Assembly (NCBI RefSeq): GCF_965249985.1
Contig: NZ_OZ252280.1
Length of the DNA: 64,000 bases
Origin: Algiphilus sp022763315
Lineage (GTDB): Bacteria; Pseudomonadota; Gammaproteobacteria; Nevskiales; Nevskiaceae
Direction: 5' to 3' (one strand)
Made by a program: the position numbers and the translations under genes. Under the pieces are notes generated by a model, which saw only the letters and a list, made by a program, of their open reading frames with translations, had not been told where the DNA came from and made no database searches. This document shows positions 32,680 through 41,786 of the stretch, one piece after another; position 1 is the stretch's first letter, and every line of letters starts with the position of its first letter.

Positions 32680-32764
32680 GCCGGAGTGGCGGAATCGGTA
32701 GACGCGCCGCACTCAAAATGCGGTTGGGCAACCAGTGTGGGTTCGAGTCCCACCTCCGGCACCA
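32680..32764 (+). tRNA. tRNA-Leu (CAA)
   Basis: An 85-base class II tRNA with long variable arm and encoded CCA. Acceptor stem GCCGGAG/CTCCGGC, D-arm GGCGGAATCGGTAGACGC, anticodon stem-loop CCGCA CTCAAAA TGCGG (anticodon CAA), variable arm TTGGGCAACCAG, T-arm GTGGGTTCGAGTCCCAC, discriminator A. It decodes UUG. Such tRNA-Leu genes are frequent integration sites, but I see no integrase or direct repeat next to this one. Confidence 0.97.
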
Positions 32765-32855
32765 TTGTTGCATCCCCCCGCTCTACCGGCGTGATTCCAC
32801 AGTAATGGCCCGGTACACTGCTGCAACGCAGCATCACCATTCCTGAGGGGGGAAA

Positions 32856-34220
32856 ATGACCGCGAGCAAACCCGCGAGTTGCTTCAAGGCCTACGATATC
32901 CGTGGGCGCGTGCCGGACGAACTGAACCCCACCATCGCCTATCGGCTGGGGCTGGCTTACGCGCAGCGCTTTGAGCCCGTCAGCGTGGCACTGGGTTGCG
33001 ACATCCGCCATTCCAGCCGCTCGCTGCTGGAGGCCATCGCGCTGGGCTTGAACCATGGCGGCAGCCGGGTCACGGACATCGGCTACTGCGGGACCGAAGA
33101 AATTTACTTTGCCGCCCAACAACCCGGCTGCGACGGCGGCATCATGATCACCGCAAGCCACAATCCCGCCGACTACAACGGCATGAAACTGGTCCGCGGC
33201 GGCGCCATCCCCATTTCGGGCGACAGCGGGCTGCGGGAGCTGGAGGCCGCCGTCTACGCCTCCACCGCCGAACCCAGCGGCACCCCAATAATGACGCGGG
33301 ACTATCTGCGGCCGCGCTACCGGCGCTTTCTGCTCGACTTCATCGCCAATCGCACCATCAAGCCACTGCGCGTGGTGGTAAATGCGGGCAACGGTACTGC
33401 GGGCCTCGTTATCGACGCCCTGGAGCCACATCTGCCGCTGGAGTTCATCCGCATCCACTGCGATCCGGACCCCGCCTTCCCCAACGGCATCCCCAATCCG
33501 TTGGAACCCGATAACCGCCAGGCTACCATCGACGCCGTCAAGCAACACGGCGCGGACTTCGGCGTGGCGTGGGACGGCGATTTCGACCGCTGCTTTCTTT
33601 TTGACGAAAACGGCCGCTTCATCGAGGGCTACTACATCGTCGGCCTGCTCGCCAAGGCGCTGCTTGAGGAAGTCCCCGGCGCCACCATCATTCACGACCC
33701 GCGCCTGACCTGGAACACCATCGACGAAGTCACCGCCGCCGGCGGGCGCCCCGTGCAGTCCAAGACCGGCCACGCCTTCATCAAGGAGAGCATGCGCGCC
33801 GAAGACGCCCTCTACGGCGGCGAGATGAGCGCGCACCATTATTTCCGCGCCTTTGGCTATTGCGATAACGGCACCCTGCCCTGGCTGCTGGTGGCCGCGC
33901 TGATCTCGGAAAAGGGCCAGCCCCTATCCGAACTCGTCGACGAGCGCATGCATCTATTCCCAGCCAGCGGCGAGATCAACCGCACCGTGGCCGACAGCGA
34001 TGCCACGCTGGCGATGCTCGAGAAGGAATACGGCGAAGGCGCCATCAAGATCGACCACACCGACGGCCTCAGCGTGGAATTCGCGGAATGGCGCTTCAAC
34101 GTACGTGCCTCGAATACCGAGCCACTGCTGCGTCTCAACGTCGAATCACGCGCCAATGAGGCCCTGATGCAAGAAAATACCCAGGAACTCCTGGCCAAGA
34201 TCGAATCCACAAGCGCCTGA
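32856..34220 (+). CDS. manB: Phosphomannomutase (phosphohexomutase family)
   Basis: A 454-residue alpha-D-phosphohexomutase. The phosphoserine loop is ITASHNPADYNGMK (S101), the magnesium loop is DGDFDR (about 242-247), the sugar-specificity loop GGEMSAHHYFR fits glucose/mannose phosphate recognition, and RASNTEPLLRLNVE is the phosphate-binding loop. With manC it provides GDP-mannose for the downstream gmd/fcl branch. AGGGGGG precedes the ATG. It could also act on glucose phosphates, as close relatives such as AlgC do. Confidence 0.94.
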   Translation: MTASKPASCFKAYDIRGRVPDELNPTIAYRLGLAYAQRFEPVSVALGCDIRHSSRSLLEAIALGLNHGGSRVTDIGYCGTEEIYFAAQQPGCDGGIMITASHNPADYNGMKLVRGGAIPISGDSGLRELEAAVYASTAEPSGTPIMTRDYLRPRYRRFLLDFIANRTIKPLRVVVNAGNGTAGLVIDALEPHLPLEFIRIHCDPDPAFPNGIPNPLEPDNRQATIDAVKQHGADFGVAWDGDFDRCFLFDENGRFIEGYYIVGLLAKALLEEVPGATIIHDPRLTWNTIDEVTAAGGRPVQSKTGHAFIKESMRAEDALYGGEMSAHHYFRAFGYCDNGTLPWLLVAALISEKGQPLSELVDERMHLFPASGEINRTVADSDATLAMLEKEYGEGAIKIDHTDGLSVEFAEWRFNVRASNTEPLLRLNVESRANEALMQENTQELLAKIESTSA

Positions 34221-34240
34221 CCCACACAAAACCCACCGAA

Positions 34241-34300
34241 GCCCCGCTGTCCCCTCTCCCAAACCGGGAGAGGGTGGCCCGGAGGGCCGGGTGAGGGCAA
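34241..34300. repeat. Intergenic palindromic repeat, copy D (single unit)
   Basis: CCCCTCTCCC aaac CGGGAGAGGG, then GGCCCGGAGGGCCGGGTGAGGG. One hairpin of the same family as copies A-C, with a more divergent tail, between manB and manC. Confidence 0.75.
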
Positions 34301-34354
34301 AGCAACTACCATCAACATCCGTATTCAGCACCCCACGCCACAACGCACCCACCC

Positions 34355-35782
34355 ATGCCCACCCTTGTTCCCGTCCTGCTCGCCGGCGGCACCGGCACCC
34401 GCCTGTGGCCCCTGTCCCGTGAGGGCTATCCCAAGCAGTTTCACAAGCTGATCGGCGATCACACCCTGCTGCAGGCCACGGCCCTGCGTGCCGCCAAGCT
34501 CGACAATGCCGCACCCATGGTCGTCATCTGCGCGGACCGGCATCGTTTTCTAGTGGCCGAACAACTGCGCGAAGTGGGCATCGACAACGCCGTCATCATT
34601 CTGGAGCCGGAGGGCCGCAACACCGCACCGGCCGCCATCGTGGCCGCCCTCTTCGCTAGCCAGCAGCACGGCGAGGATGCCCAAGTCTTTTTGATGAGCG
34701 CCGACCACGCCGTGGCGGACGAAGCGGCCTTCTGCAGCGCGGCTGAAACCGCGACACAGCTCGCCGCCAGTGGACGCATCGTCACCTTTGGCATCAAACC
34801 GACCCGCGCGGAAACCGGCTACGGCTACCTCAAGCGCGGCCCGGCGCTGAATGAGGGGGGATTTGCCCTGGAAGCCTTTATCGAAAAACCGTGCCTGGAA
34901 GACGCGCAGCGCTACATTGCCGATGAAGCCTATGCCTGGAACGGCGGCCTGTTCCTATTTGCCGCGCAACAACTGCTGAACGAGGCCCAGGCGCTAGAGC
35001 CCGACATGGTGAGCGCTTGCGAGTCTGCCCTGAAAGAGGCTAATCAGGATCTCGATTTCCTGCGCCTGGACGCCACCGGCTTCGCCGCGGCCCGCTCGGA
35101 TTCCATCGACTACGCCATCATGGAAAAGACCCGCAGCGCGGGCTTGGTACCGATGGATGCCGGCTGGGACGACATCGGCTCGTGGAGCTTCCTCCAGAAA
35201 CTACCAGCCGACGAACACGGCAACGTCAAACACGGCGACGTGCTGATCGAGGACAGCCGCAATACCCTCGTCCACGCCAGCAGCCGACTCGTGGCCGCCG
35301 TGGGGATGGAGAACCACCTCATCGTGGAAACCAAGGACGCCGTGCTGGTCGCCCCCACCGACCGCGCACAGGACGTGCGTCGTATCGTCAAGCAATTGCA
35401 GCTAGATAAGCGCGCGGAAGCCGAGCTCCATCCCCGTGTCTTGCGCCCCTGGGGCAGCTACGAATCCATTGCGGAAGGCGAGCGCTTCCAGGTCAAGCGG
35501 ATCGTGGTGAAACCGGGCGAAAAGCTCAGCCTCCAGATGCACCACCACCGCGCTGAGCATTGGATCGTGGTCCGCGGCACCGCCCGCGTCACCTGCGGCG
35601 ACGAGGAAAAGCTCGTCACCGAGAACCAGAGCGTCTACATCCCCCTCGGCACCAAGCACCGCCTGGACAACCCGGGGCAGCTCCCACTGGAGCTCATCGA
35701 AGTACAGTCCGGCGCCTATCTCGGTGAGGATGACATCGTGCGCTTCGACGACGTCTACGGCCGAACCAAGCAACCTAACTGA
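34355..35782 (+). CDS. manC: Mannose-1-phosphate guanylyltransferase / mannose-6-phosphate isomerase
   Basis: A 475-residue two-domain type II enzyme. The nucleotidyltransferase signature LLAGGTGTRLWPLSREGYPKQF is at residues 8-29, with GRNTAPA and the IEKP site around 170; the C-terminal cupin isomerase (about 370-475) has PGEKLSLQMHHHRAEHW with metal-binding His residues. It makes GDP-mannose from mannose 1-phosphate, and the cupin can form mannose 6-phosphate from fructose 6-phosphate. Follows manB by 134 bases containing a palindromic repeat. Confidence 0.96.
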   Translation: MPTLVPVLLAGGTGTRLWPLSREGYPKQFHKLIGDHTLLQATALRAAKLDNAAPMVVICADRHRFLVAEQLREVGIDNAVIILEPEGRNTAPAAIVAALFASQQHGEDAQVFLMSADHAVADEAAFCSAAETATQLAASGRIVTFGIKPTRAETGYGYLKRGPALNEGGFALEAFIEKPCLEDAQRYIADEAYAWNGGLFLFAAQQLLNEAQALEPDMVSACESALKEANQDLDFLRLDATGFAAARSDSIDYAIMEKTRSAGLVPMDAGWDDIGSWSFLQKLPADEHGNVKHGDVLIEDSRNTLVHASSRLVAAVGMENHLIVETKDAVLVAPTDRAQDVRRIVKQLQLDKRAEAELHPRVLRPWGSYESIAEGERFQVKRIVVKPGEKLSLQMHHHRAEHWIVVRGTARVTCGDEEKLVTENQSVYIPLGTKHRLDNPGQLPLELIEVQSGAYLGEDDIVRFDDVYGRTKQPN

Positions 35783-35797
35783 CACGCTTCAGCATCT

Positions 35798-35842
35798 AGC
35801 TCCCTTCTCCCCACCGGGGAGAAGGGCCGGGGATGAGGGGGA
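35798..35842. repeat. Intergenic palindromic repeat, copy E (single unit)
   Basis: CTCCCTTCTCCCC acc GGGGAGAAGGGCCGGGGATGAGGGGG: a full unit with a perfect hairpin and the GATGAGGGGG end. It lies between the convergent manC and GDP-mannose hydrolase genes and may act as a bidirectional transcription stop. Confidence 0.85.
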
Positions 35843-35874
35843 CGCGCAGCGCGCAATCAGCGCTTGTTCCTCTG

Positions 35875-36378
35875 TTACGCCACACGCGACAACGCAGAAC
35901 AATAAGCCTGGGCATTAGGGTGAACCGCATGTCCGCCACTCTCCGACGGGCACCGATCAATCGGTGCCCACCACTGGTCACGATGGGAGGTCGTTAGTAA
36001 TTCAACTACCTCTTCGACCTCAAAGCGGTAGGCAAGCACCACGTAGTGGGTAGCAACCGCCGAACCATCGAAAGCACAGTCGTAGAAATGCTCGTATGCG
36101 CCCACGAGCTGAGGCTGCATGACTGGCATTTCGCCAACAATTTCCGCACACCAAACCCGCTGAAGTGCCTTCGCAATACGCTCTCCCCGGCGAATCCGCC
36201 CACCAGGTACAAACCAGGTACCGCGCGCCGGCTCATCTCTCCGTTGGCCAAGCAGCAATTTGCCCCCATTGACGATCAGTAGGTCCACCGAAACCAGCGG
36301 CAACGACGCGATCGCATGCCGAAAGTCCGCATCGCTCAGAAAGCCCTCGCGATTATCAGTCAAAGCCCTTGAGCTCAA
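35875..36378 (-). CDS. gmm: GDP-mannose mannosyl hydrolase (Nudix)
   Basis: A 167-residue Nudix enzyme of the GDP-mannose hydrolase branch. FLSDADFRHAIASLPLVSVDLLIVNGGKLLLGQRRDEPARGTWFVPGGR matches it well; the Nudix box reads GGRIRRGERIAKALQRVWCAEI, lacking the usual REXXEE, as GDP-mannose hydrolases do. It releases mannose from GDP-mannose and so may trim the nucleotide-sugar pool. No ATG start is available; TTG at 36378 or at 36363 must be used, so the start is uncertain. Convergent with manC and upstream of fcl-gmd orientation. Confidence 0.85.
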   Translation of the reverse strand: MSSRALTDNREGFLSDADFRHAIASLPLVSVDLLIVNGGKLLLGQRRDEPARGTWFVPGGRIRRGERIAKALQRVWCAEIVGEMPVMQPQLVGAYEHFYDCAFDGSAVATHYVVLAYRFEVEEVVELLTTSHRDQWWAPIDRCPSESGGHAVHPNAQAYCSALSRVA

Positions 36379-36417
36379 CTTTCACTAAGTGGCCGCACGC
36401 TGTCATCGTGCTCTGCC

Positions 36418-36469
36418 TTCCCTTCTCCCCATCGGGGAGAAGGTGGCGCGGCAGCGGCGGATGAGGGGG
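36418..36469. repeat. Intergenic palindromic repeat, copy F (single unit)
   Basis: CCTTCTCCCC atc GGGGAGAAGG followed by GGCGGATGAGGGGG. Same family as the other copies; located between the GDP-mannose hydrolase gene and the end of fcl. Confidence 0.82.
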
Positions 36470-36499
36470 TATAGCAAGGCGTCGAGCAAACCACAAGAA

Positions 36500-37441
36500 T
36501 CACCCCCGCACTGCATCCCGATGCTCCAGGAACCACCGATACGTCTGCTCCAACCCCTCCCGCAGACCGATCCGTGGCTTCCAGCCGAGCTCTGAGAGCC
36601 GGCTGGTATCCATCAACTTCCGAGGTGTGCCATCCGGCTTGTCAGCGTCGTAAACGACGTCTCCCTCAAAGCCGACCACATCTTTCACCATCGCCGCCAA
36701 TTCCGCGATGCTGATGTCCTTACCCCAGCCGATATTCACGATGCCCTCGTCATCATAGTGCTGCATCAGATAAAGGCAGGCGTCAGCCAGGTCGTCCACA
36801 TGCAGGAACTCGCGCCGCGGTGTCCCCGACCCCCAAACCGTAACATGGGCGTCGCCCGCTTCCCGTGCTTCATGAAACTTGCGAATCAGCGCTGGCAGCA
36901 CATGGGAATTCTGGAGGTCAAAGTTGTCCCCCGGCCCGTATAGATTGGTAGGCATGAGGCTAATGGCATTGAAGCCATACTGCCGGCGGTACGCCTGACA
37001 TTGCTTGATGCCCGCAATCTTGGCGATGGCATACCACTCGTTGGTCGGCTCCAGCGGGCCCGTCAGGAGATGCTCCTCCTTCATCGGCTGGGGCGCGTGC
37101 TTCGGGTAAATGCACGACGAACCAAGAAAGACCAGCTTCTTCACCCCTGCCTTGTAGGCAGCCTCAATCACATTCAACTGAATGTGGAGGTTATCTCTCA
37201 GGAAGTCGGCAGGTGCGGTGTTGTTTGCGTGAATCCCACCCACCTTGGCAGCAGCGAGAAAGACGTACTCAGGCCTCTGCGCCTCAAAGAAGCGGTGTAC
37301 CGCGTTCGGATTGGTTAGGTCCGTCTCACTCCGCAATTGGGTAAGAAGTGTTGAATACCCCGCCTTCTCTAGCGCGCGGTGAATGGCTGAGCCCACCAGA
37401 CCTCGGTGCCCCGCCACAAAAATGCGGGAGTTCTGTTGCAT
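36500..37441 (-). CDS. fcl: GDP-L-fucose synthase
   Basis: A 313-residue epimerase-reductase that converts GDP-4-keto-6-deoxymannose to GDP-L-fucose. IFVAGHRGLVGSAIHRALE (7-25), LAAAKVGGIHANNTAPADFLRDN, GSSCIYPKHAPQPMKE and YAIAKIAGIK (catalytic YxxxK) identify it. The ATG at 37441 is chosen; the upstream in-frame stretch is the shadow of gmd. It follows gmd by 13 bases, so the two are co-transcribed. Confidence 0.96.
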   Translation of the reverse strand: MQQNSRIFVAGHRGLVGSAIHRALEKAGYSTLLTQLRSETDLTNPNAVHRFFEAQRPEYVFLAAAKVGGIHANNTAPADFLRDNLHIQLNVIEAAYKAGVKKLVFLGSSCIYPKHAPQPMKEEHLLTGPLEPTNEWYAIAKIAGIKQCQAYRRQYGFNAISLMPTNLYGPGDNFDLQNSHVLPALIRKFHEAREAGDAHVTVWGSGTPRREFLHVDDLADACLYLMQHYDDEGIVNIGWGKDISIAELAAMVKDVVGFEGDVVYDADKPDGTPRKLMDTSRLSELGWKPRIGLREGLEQTYRWFLEHRDAVRG

Positions 37442-37454
37442 CACTTGCTCCCAC

Positions 37455-38567
37455 TCACTCGTGATAGTCGAAGGACTGATAGCCGGCACTGCGGACAAGA
37501 TCGTCTCTACGCGCTGACTTAAGATCTTCCCGCACCATTTCCGCGACGAGCTCCGCAAAGCTCGTCTTCGGCGTCCATCCCAATTTCTCCCTTGCCTTAG
37601 TCGGATCCCCCAGCAGCGTCTCAACCTCGGCGGGCCGGAAGTAACGTGGGTCAACCGCAACGACCTTGGCTCCCGGTGCAACGGCACATTCCTCACCGGC
37701 TGCATCCAGATGGGCGACCTCATCCACGCCGTGGCCTTCCCATCGCAGCTTCATCCCCAGTTCGCTCGCCGCGGCATTGACGAAATCGCGAACGGAATAT
37801 TGGTGCCCCGTCGCGATCACGAAGTCCTCTGGCTCTTTTTGCTGCAGCATGAGCCACTGCATCTCAACGTAATCCCGCGCGTGGCCCCAATCGCGCAGCG
37901 AATCTATGTTCCCGAGGTAGAGGCATTCCTGCAGCCCCAGGAAGATCCGCGCCATTGCACGCGTGATCTTGCGCGTGACGAATGTTTCACCACGCAGTGG
38001 GGATTCATGGTTGAAGAGAATCCCGTTACAGGCATACATGCCGTAGGACTCCCGGTAGTTCACCGTGATCCAGTAGGCATACAGCTTAGCCACTGCATAA
38101 GGAGACCGTGGATAGAAGGGGGTCGTCTCCTTCTGAGGAATTTCCTGCACCTTGCCGTACAACTCGGAAGTCGAAGCCTGATAGACGCGCGTCTTCTTTT
38201 CCAACCCCAGAATGCGCACCGCCTCGAGGATACGCAGCGTACCGAGCGCATCCGAGCTGGCCGTGTACTCCGGGCTCTCAAACGACACCGCAACATGGCT
38301 CTGCGCCCCGAGGTTGTAGATCTCATCAGGCTGCACGGTCTGGATGATACGAATCAGATTCGTTGCATCTGTCAGATCCCCGTAGTGAAGGATGAAGCGC
38401 AGGTTCTTCTCGTGTGGATCCTGATAAAGATGGTCAATGCGGTCCGTATTGAACAGCGACGCCCGGCGTTTGATGCCGTGCACCTCGTAACCCTTACCGA
38501 GCAAAAATTCGGCGAGATAGGCCCCGTCTTGCCCGGTTACGCCAGTGATAAGTGCACGTTTCACCAT
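37455..38567 (-). CDS. gmd: GDP-mannose 4,6-dehydratase
   Basis: A 370-residue Gmd, first step from GDP-mannose to GDP-fucose or GDP-rhamnose. ALITGVTGQDGAYLAEFLLGKGYEVHGIKRR, NLGAQSHVAVSFESPEYT, STSELYGKVQEIPQKETTPFYPRSPYAVAKLYAYW (catalytic Tyr and Lys) and NHESPLRGETFVTRKITRA are diagnostic. Between it and the next upstream gene are 15 bases. Paired with fcl, the product is GDP-L-fucose. Confidence 0.97.
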   Translation of the reverse strand: MVKRALITGVTGQDGAYLAEFLLGKGYEVHGIKRRASLFNTDRIDHLYQDPHEKNLRFILHYGDLTDATNLIRIIQTVQPDEIYNLGAQSHVAVSFESPEYTASSDALGTLRILEAVRILGLEKKTRVYQASTSELYGKVQEIPQKETTPFYPRSPYAVAKLYAYWITVNYRESYGMYACNGILFNHESPLRGETFVTRKITRAMARIFLGLQECLYLGNIDSLRDWGHARDYVEMQWLMLQQKEPEDFVIATGHQYSVRDFVNAAASELGMKLRWEGHGVDEVAHLDAAGEECAVAPGAKVVAVDPRYFRPAEVETLLGDPTKAREKLGWTPKTSFAELVAEMVREDLKSARRDDLVRSAGYQSFDYHE

Positions 38568-38582
38568 GGTTTCCTTAGGGTA

Positions 38583-39596
38583 TTAACTGAAATCGTCCGG
38601 TGTTTGTTGCTGCCAATCTGTGAGCGAAGACGCGAAATCAAACCGGAACGGGAACCCCATATCGATGAGGGTCTGCGGCACGATGTGCGTCGGCCGTGCC
38701 GCCTTACGAACACGAACCGGGTGAATGGGACCGCGCCCGCCCGTCATCAGCTGCACCACGGCCGCAGCCGGGGTTAGCAGCCACAAAGGGAGCGGTACCA
38801 CTGGCGCACGGCTGTCCAGATGATACTTGACGTGCCGCACCAACTCCCCCAATGGCTCCGTTGGGTGCTCCACGTAGTTGTAACGAATCACAGGCTCTCT
38901 GCGCTCCATGACAAATTCGATACTGTCCAAGAGCCCTTCGATGTATCCGTACGATTTGCGAACGGTCGTTGAACCCGGATACGCGAAGTAGCCGCGCTTG
39001 ATCGCGCGGATCATGCGAAGAATGTTGCCCGGATCGCCTGGGCCGTAAATCACTCCCGGCCGGCAAATCACAAGCCGGCGCGAAGCATCAAGCGACTGCC
39101 ACTGTTCGTGAATGAGTTCGGCTGGATACTTCGATCCCCCATACGCAGACACTGGGCAGATAGGAGCAGATTCGTCCGTCTCCCCTGTTGTCGGGCCGTA
39201 GACGGCAATGCTGCTCGTGAAGTACAGGTTCGGACATCCGACAGCCGCGGCATAGCGTGTCACTGTTCGAGCACCCGGAAGGTTTGTCTCGAAATACTCC
39301 ACGGGCTCATGCCCCGGCTCTCTATGCACTGCCGCCAGATTGAAGATCCACGACGGGGGCTCAGCCACCAAGTTCGCGGGAATCTCCTGCCGTACATCGG
39401 TGACCGATGTGCTAATGCCTGGGGTCGCATCCAGTGGCGAGTGCCGCACATCCGCCAGATGCACATGGTCGAACCGCCCGTTCGCAAGCAAACGCATTGC
39501 CAGGTGCATTCCGATGAAACCTGCGCCCCCGAAGATTACACAAGTCGACAATGCACTCTCCCGATACGGAATCGAATAGCCCCTGTAGGGAACCAA
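38583..39596 (-). CDS. NAD-dependent sugar epimerase/dehydratase
   Basis: A 337-residue extended SDR. FGGAGFIGMHLAMRLL forms the cofactor loop, FTSSIAVYGPT and YGGSKYPAE give the catalytic Ser/Tyr/Lys. The body is typical of putative dehydratases in polysaccharide loci (WcaG-like), and the product is unknown. The start is uncertain: a TTG at 39551, directly before the first beta-strand and preceded by GGGAGAG, is as likely as the ATG at 39596. It lies 15 bases upstream of gmd. Confidence 0.8.
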   Translation of the reverse strand: MVPYRGYSIPYRESALSTCVIFGGAGFIGMHLAMRLLANGRFDHVHLADVRHSPLDATPGISTSVTDVRQEIPANLVAEPPSWIFNLAAVHREPGHEPVEYFETNLPGARTVTRYAAAVGCPNLYFTSSIAVYGPTTGETDESAPICPVSAYGGSKYPAELIHEQWQSLDASRRLVICRPGVIYGPGDPGNILRMIRAIKRGYFAYPGSTTVRKSYGYIEGLLDSIEFVMERREPVIRYNYVEHPTEPLGELVRHVKYHLDSRAPVVPLPLWLLTPAAAVVQLMTGGRGPIHPVRVRKAARPTHIVPQTLIDMGFPFRFDFASSLTDWQQQTPDDFS

Positions 39597-39620
39597 TGCC
39601 GCGTCACGGCGGGCTCGCCC

Positions 39621-40868
39621 TTAACGCCCCGCACCGCCCACCAACGATTCCGCGTCCCTCTCGAAGCGCGCCATTATCGCCTCCTGTGCCAGATCCGACT
39701 CCGCGTAGGAGCGCGCGGCCGCTCCCAAAGCCGCGGAACGCTCAGCATCGTCAGTAAGCGCAGCAATCGCGTTTGCAAAAGCCTCGCCATCACCTGGCGG
39801 AACCACGAGACCGCACCTGGCCACGACCTTGCCTACTTGCGTCTCCGGCGCGGCCGTTGCCACTACCGGCCTGCCACTCGCGACCATACCCGTTAGTTTG
39901 GACGGCATCACAAGATCCGCAGCATCAGCCCGCTGTGGCAACAAGTGCACGTCCGCCAGATTCAACAGATCGTTCAGCCGCTCAATCGGCTGCAAGGGCA
40001 GAAACCTCACATTGGGAAGCCCCTCAGCGAGCGCCTCGAGTCGCTGTCTGCCGCTACCGGTACCCGCTATGACGAAAACCAGATCCTGCCGATCACGCAG
40101 CCGCTGCGCGGCCTCGATCATTAACTCCAGACCTTGCTTCTCTCCAAGATTTCCCGCGTAGAGCGCCACCCTTATGCCATCCGCTAGACCCAGTTCGTCG
40201 CGGAACGTGCTCGGTCGCGCCATGGGCGTAATGCTAGAGACGTCCACCCAGTTCGGGAACAACCCAACTCGATCCGCCGCGACATCCTTAGTGAGCAACC
40301 GGTCGCGCATTGCCTCGGAGATCGTGGAAACCCGATCGAACCGAGACAGGAGCCATCGTTCGATTGCCATAGCGAGGCTTCTCACACGCCCCTTAGGCAG
40401 CAAGCCCATATCGAAAGCCGCGTCAACCTCCAGATCCTGAATATGCAGCCAGGCCTTAGCCCCAGACAGCCTGGCCGAGAGCAAGGCTGCAGGCGCTCCA
40501 AAAAGGGTCGGCTCCACCATGAAAACAACATCAGGACGCCAAACGATCTGTCTCAGCATGACTGGAAGACTTGAGGCTGCAAAGCTGCCCAAGTGCAACA
40601 AACGACGCACACCACTGGGCCGCTCAGGCACCCACAACGGGCAACGCCAAACGTCAACCGCCTGGCCACCCGCCCAGGACCAAGCCTCGCGCATGTAACA
40701 ACCAGAGCGATAACCCTGTTCCACCCGCCAAGACGGGTAATACGGCGGCGCTGTGACGACACGCATTTCATGGCCATTTGTGGCCAGCCAATGGGCCATT
40801 TCACCGGTGTACTTGGGGATCCCTACCAAATCGGGGGGGAAATTAATCCCGTAGATAAGAACTTTCAT
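39621..40868 (-). CDS. Family 4 glycosyltransferase, WcaI/WbuB-like
   Basis: A 415-residue GT4. KVLIYGINFPPDLVGIPKYTGEMAHWL at the N-terminus and PPYYPSWRVEQGYRSG match the WcaI (colanic acid, fucosyltransferase) type; VALYAGNLGEKQGLELMIEAA and MPSKLTGMVASGRPVVATA are the donor-binding C-terminal motifs. It sits beside gmd and fcl, so GDP-fucose is a plausible donor. The ATG at 40868 is preferred to one 15 bases upstream. It is the last normal-GC gene before the AT-rich block. Confidence 0.88.
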   Translation of the reverse strand: MKVLIYGINFPPDLVGIPKYTGEMAHWLATNGHEMRVVTAPPYYPSWRVEQGYRSGCYMREAWSWAGGQAVDVWRCPLWVPERPSGVRRLLHLGSFAASSLPVMLRQIVWRPDVVFMVEPTLFGAPAALLSARLSGAKAWLHIQDLEVDAAFDMGLLPKGRVRSLAMAIERWLLSRFDRVSTISEAMRDRLLTKDVAADRVGLFPNWVDVSSITPMARPSTFRDELGLADGIRVALYAGNLGEKQGLELMIEAAQRLRDRQDLVFVIAGTGSGRQRLEALAEGLPNVRFLPLQPIERLNDLLNLADVHLLPQRADAADLVMPSKLTGMVASGRPVVATAAPETQVGKVVARCGLVVPPGDGEAFANAIAALTDDAERSAALGAAARSYAESDLAQEAIMARFERDAESLVGGAGR

Positions 40869-41047
40869 ACCCCAATACTCCAAAAGGCACCATTACAAAC
40901 ATCCTGCAACGCTAAACTTCACATCCAAATGCTAGAAAACCATTAATCTAACATTCAAAGAAGCCTCACCAGCGCAACTAACCGCATAAAGGATGACCAA
41001 TTAACCAACCCAACGCCTCTACAAACAAAAAAGACAGCACAAACACT

Positions 41048-41698
41048 TCAGGCAACACTTCTTACATGCGGCTGACATATTGGACCAGATGCAAAATAGC
41101 CGCAATCTTTACTTAACTCCTTTTTTTCAACCGCAGGCGAACCGGCAATTAGCTTATAACTACTGGCTGACATGTCCCCCACCAATACTGAGCCCATCCC
41201 CACAAAACAGTGGTCGCCAAGTTTAAAACCAGGAACGATACAGGTATTAGATCCAATATAGCACCAATCACCTATCACTACAGGCGCAAAATAATTCATT
41301 CTTTGCTTGGCACCTTTTGAGTGGGTAAACACGGTAGAACGATGACCTGCAAAAATTACATCGCTACCAATAACAACGCCACCAGAACAGTCAATATAAT
41401 GTCGCAGTGTAACTGCTGATCTCTCGCCCAACGCAAACATCCCGTCCCCATTCCCAGCGGATGTAAAATGATTCCATCGATTGACTCTGCCACCAGCACC
41501 TATCACCAAACATTTCATGCGAGTAAATGAGTTGCCGTGTCCAATGTAACTGTCTTCATGAAGTGTGATGCTGTCAACGTCCAAATAGCTAAACCCAATA
41601 TATGCGCTTTTTGCAACATTGTGACCCCGAGATCTCAGCCACCAAATTTTAATGCGCGATGGAACAAAAATGAAACACAATACTCTCAATACTTTCAT
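41048..41698 (-). CDS. Left-handed beta-helix acyltransferase (O-acetyltransferase type)
   Basis: A 216-residue hexapeptide-repeat transferase. Imperfect repeats such as VVIGSDVIFAGHRSTVF and VVIGDWCYIGSNTCIVPGFKLGDHCFVGMGSVLVGDM build a parallel beta-helix; no signal peptide. The likely reaction is acetylation of a sugar hydroxyl from acetyl-CoA. The region is AT-rich, unlike the preceding gene, which indicates a separate origin. Upstream, 40869-41047 is AT-rich with no gene. Confidence 0.82.
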   Translation of the reverse strand: MKVLRVLCFIFVPSRIKIWWLRSRGHNVAKSAYIGFSYLDVDSITLHEDSYIGHGNSFTRMKCLVIGAGGRVNRWNHFTSAGNGDGMFALGERSAVTLRHYIDCSGGVVIGSDVIFAGHRSTVFTHSKGAKQRMNYFAPVVIGDWCYIGSNTCIVPGFKLGDHCFVGMGSVLVGDMSASSYKLIAGSPAVEKKELSKDCGYFASGPICQPHVRSVA

Positions 41699-41786
41699 TA
41701 CAACCTCATGCAATCACGACAGGCACTCTGCCTTGTAATTAAATTGAAGAGCTAACTAGGGACAATCGATAAGGACTTTCAAATAC

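Noticed and set aside
32680..32764. tRNA-Leu as an integration site for a genomic island covering the polysaccharide locus
   Set aside because: No integrase gene and no copy of the tRNA 3' end was seen to the right within the window; manB and manC next to it have ordinary composition.
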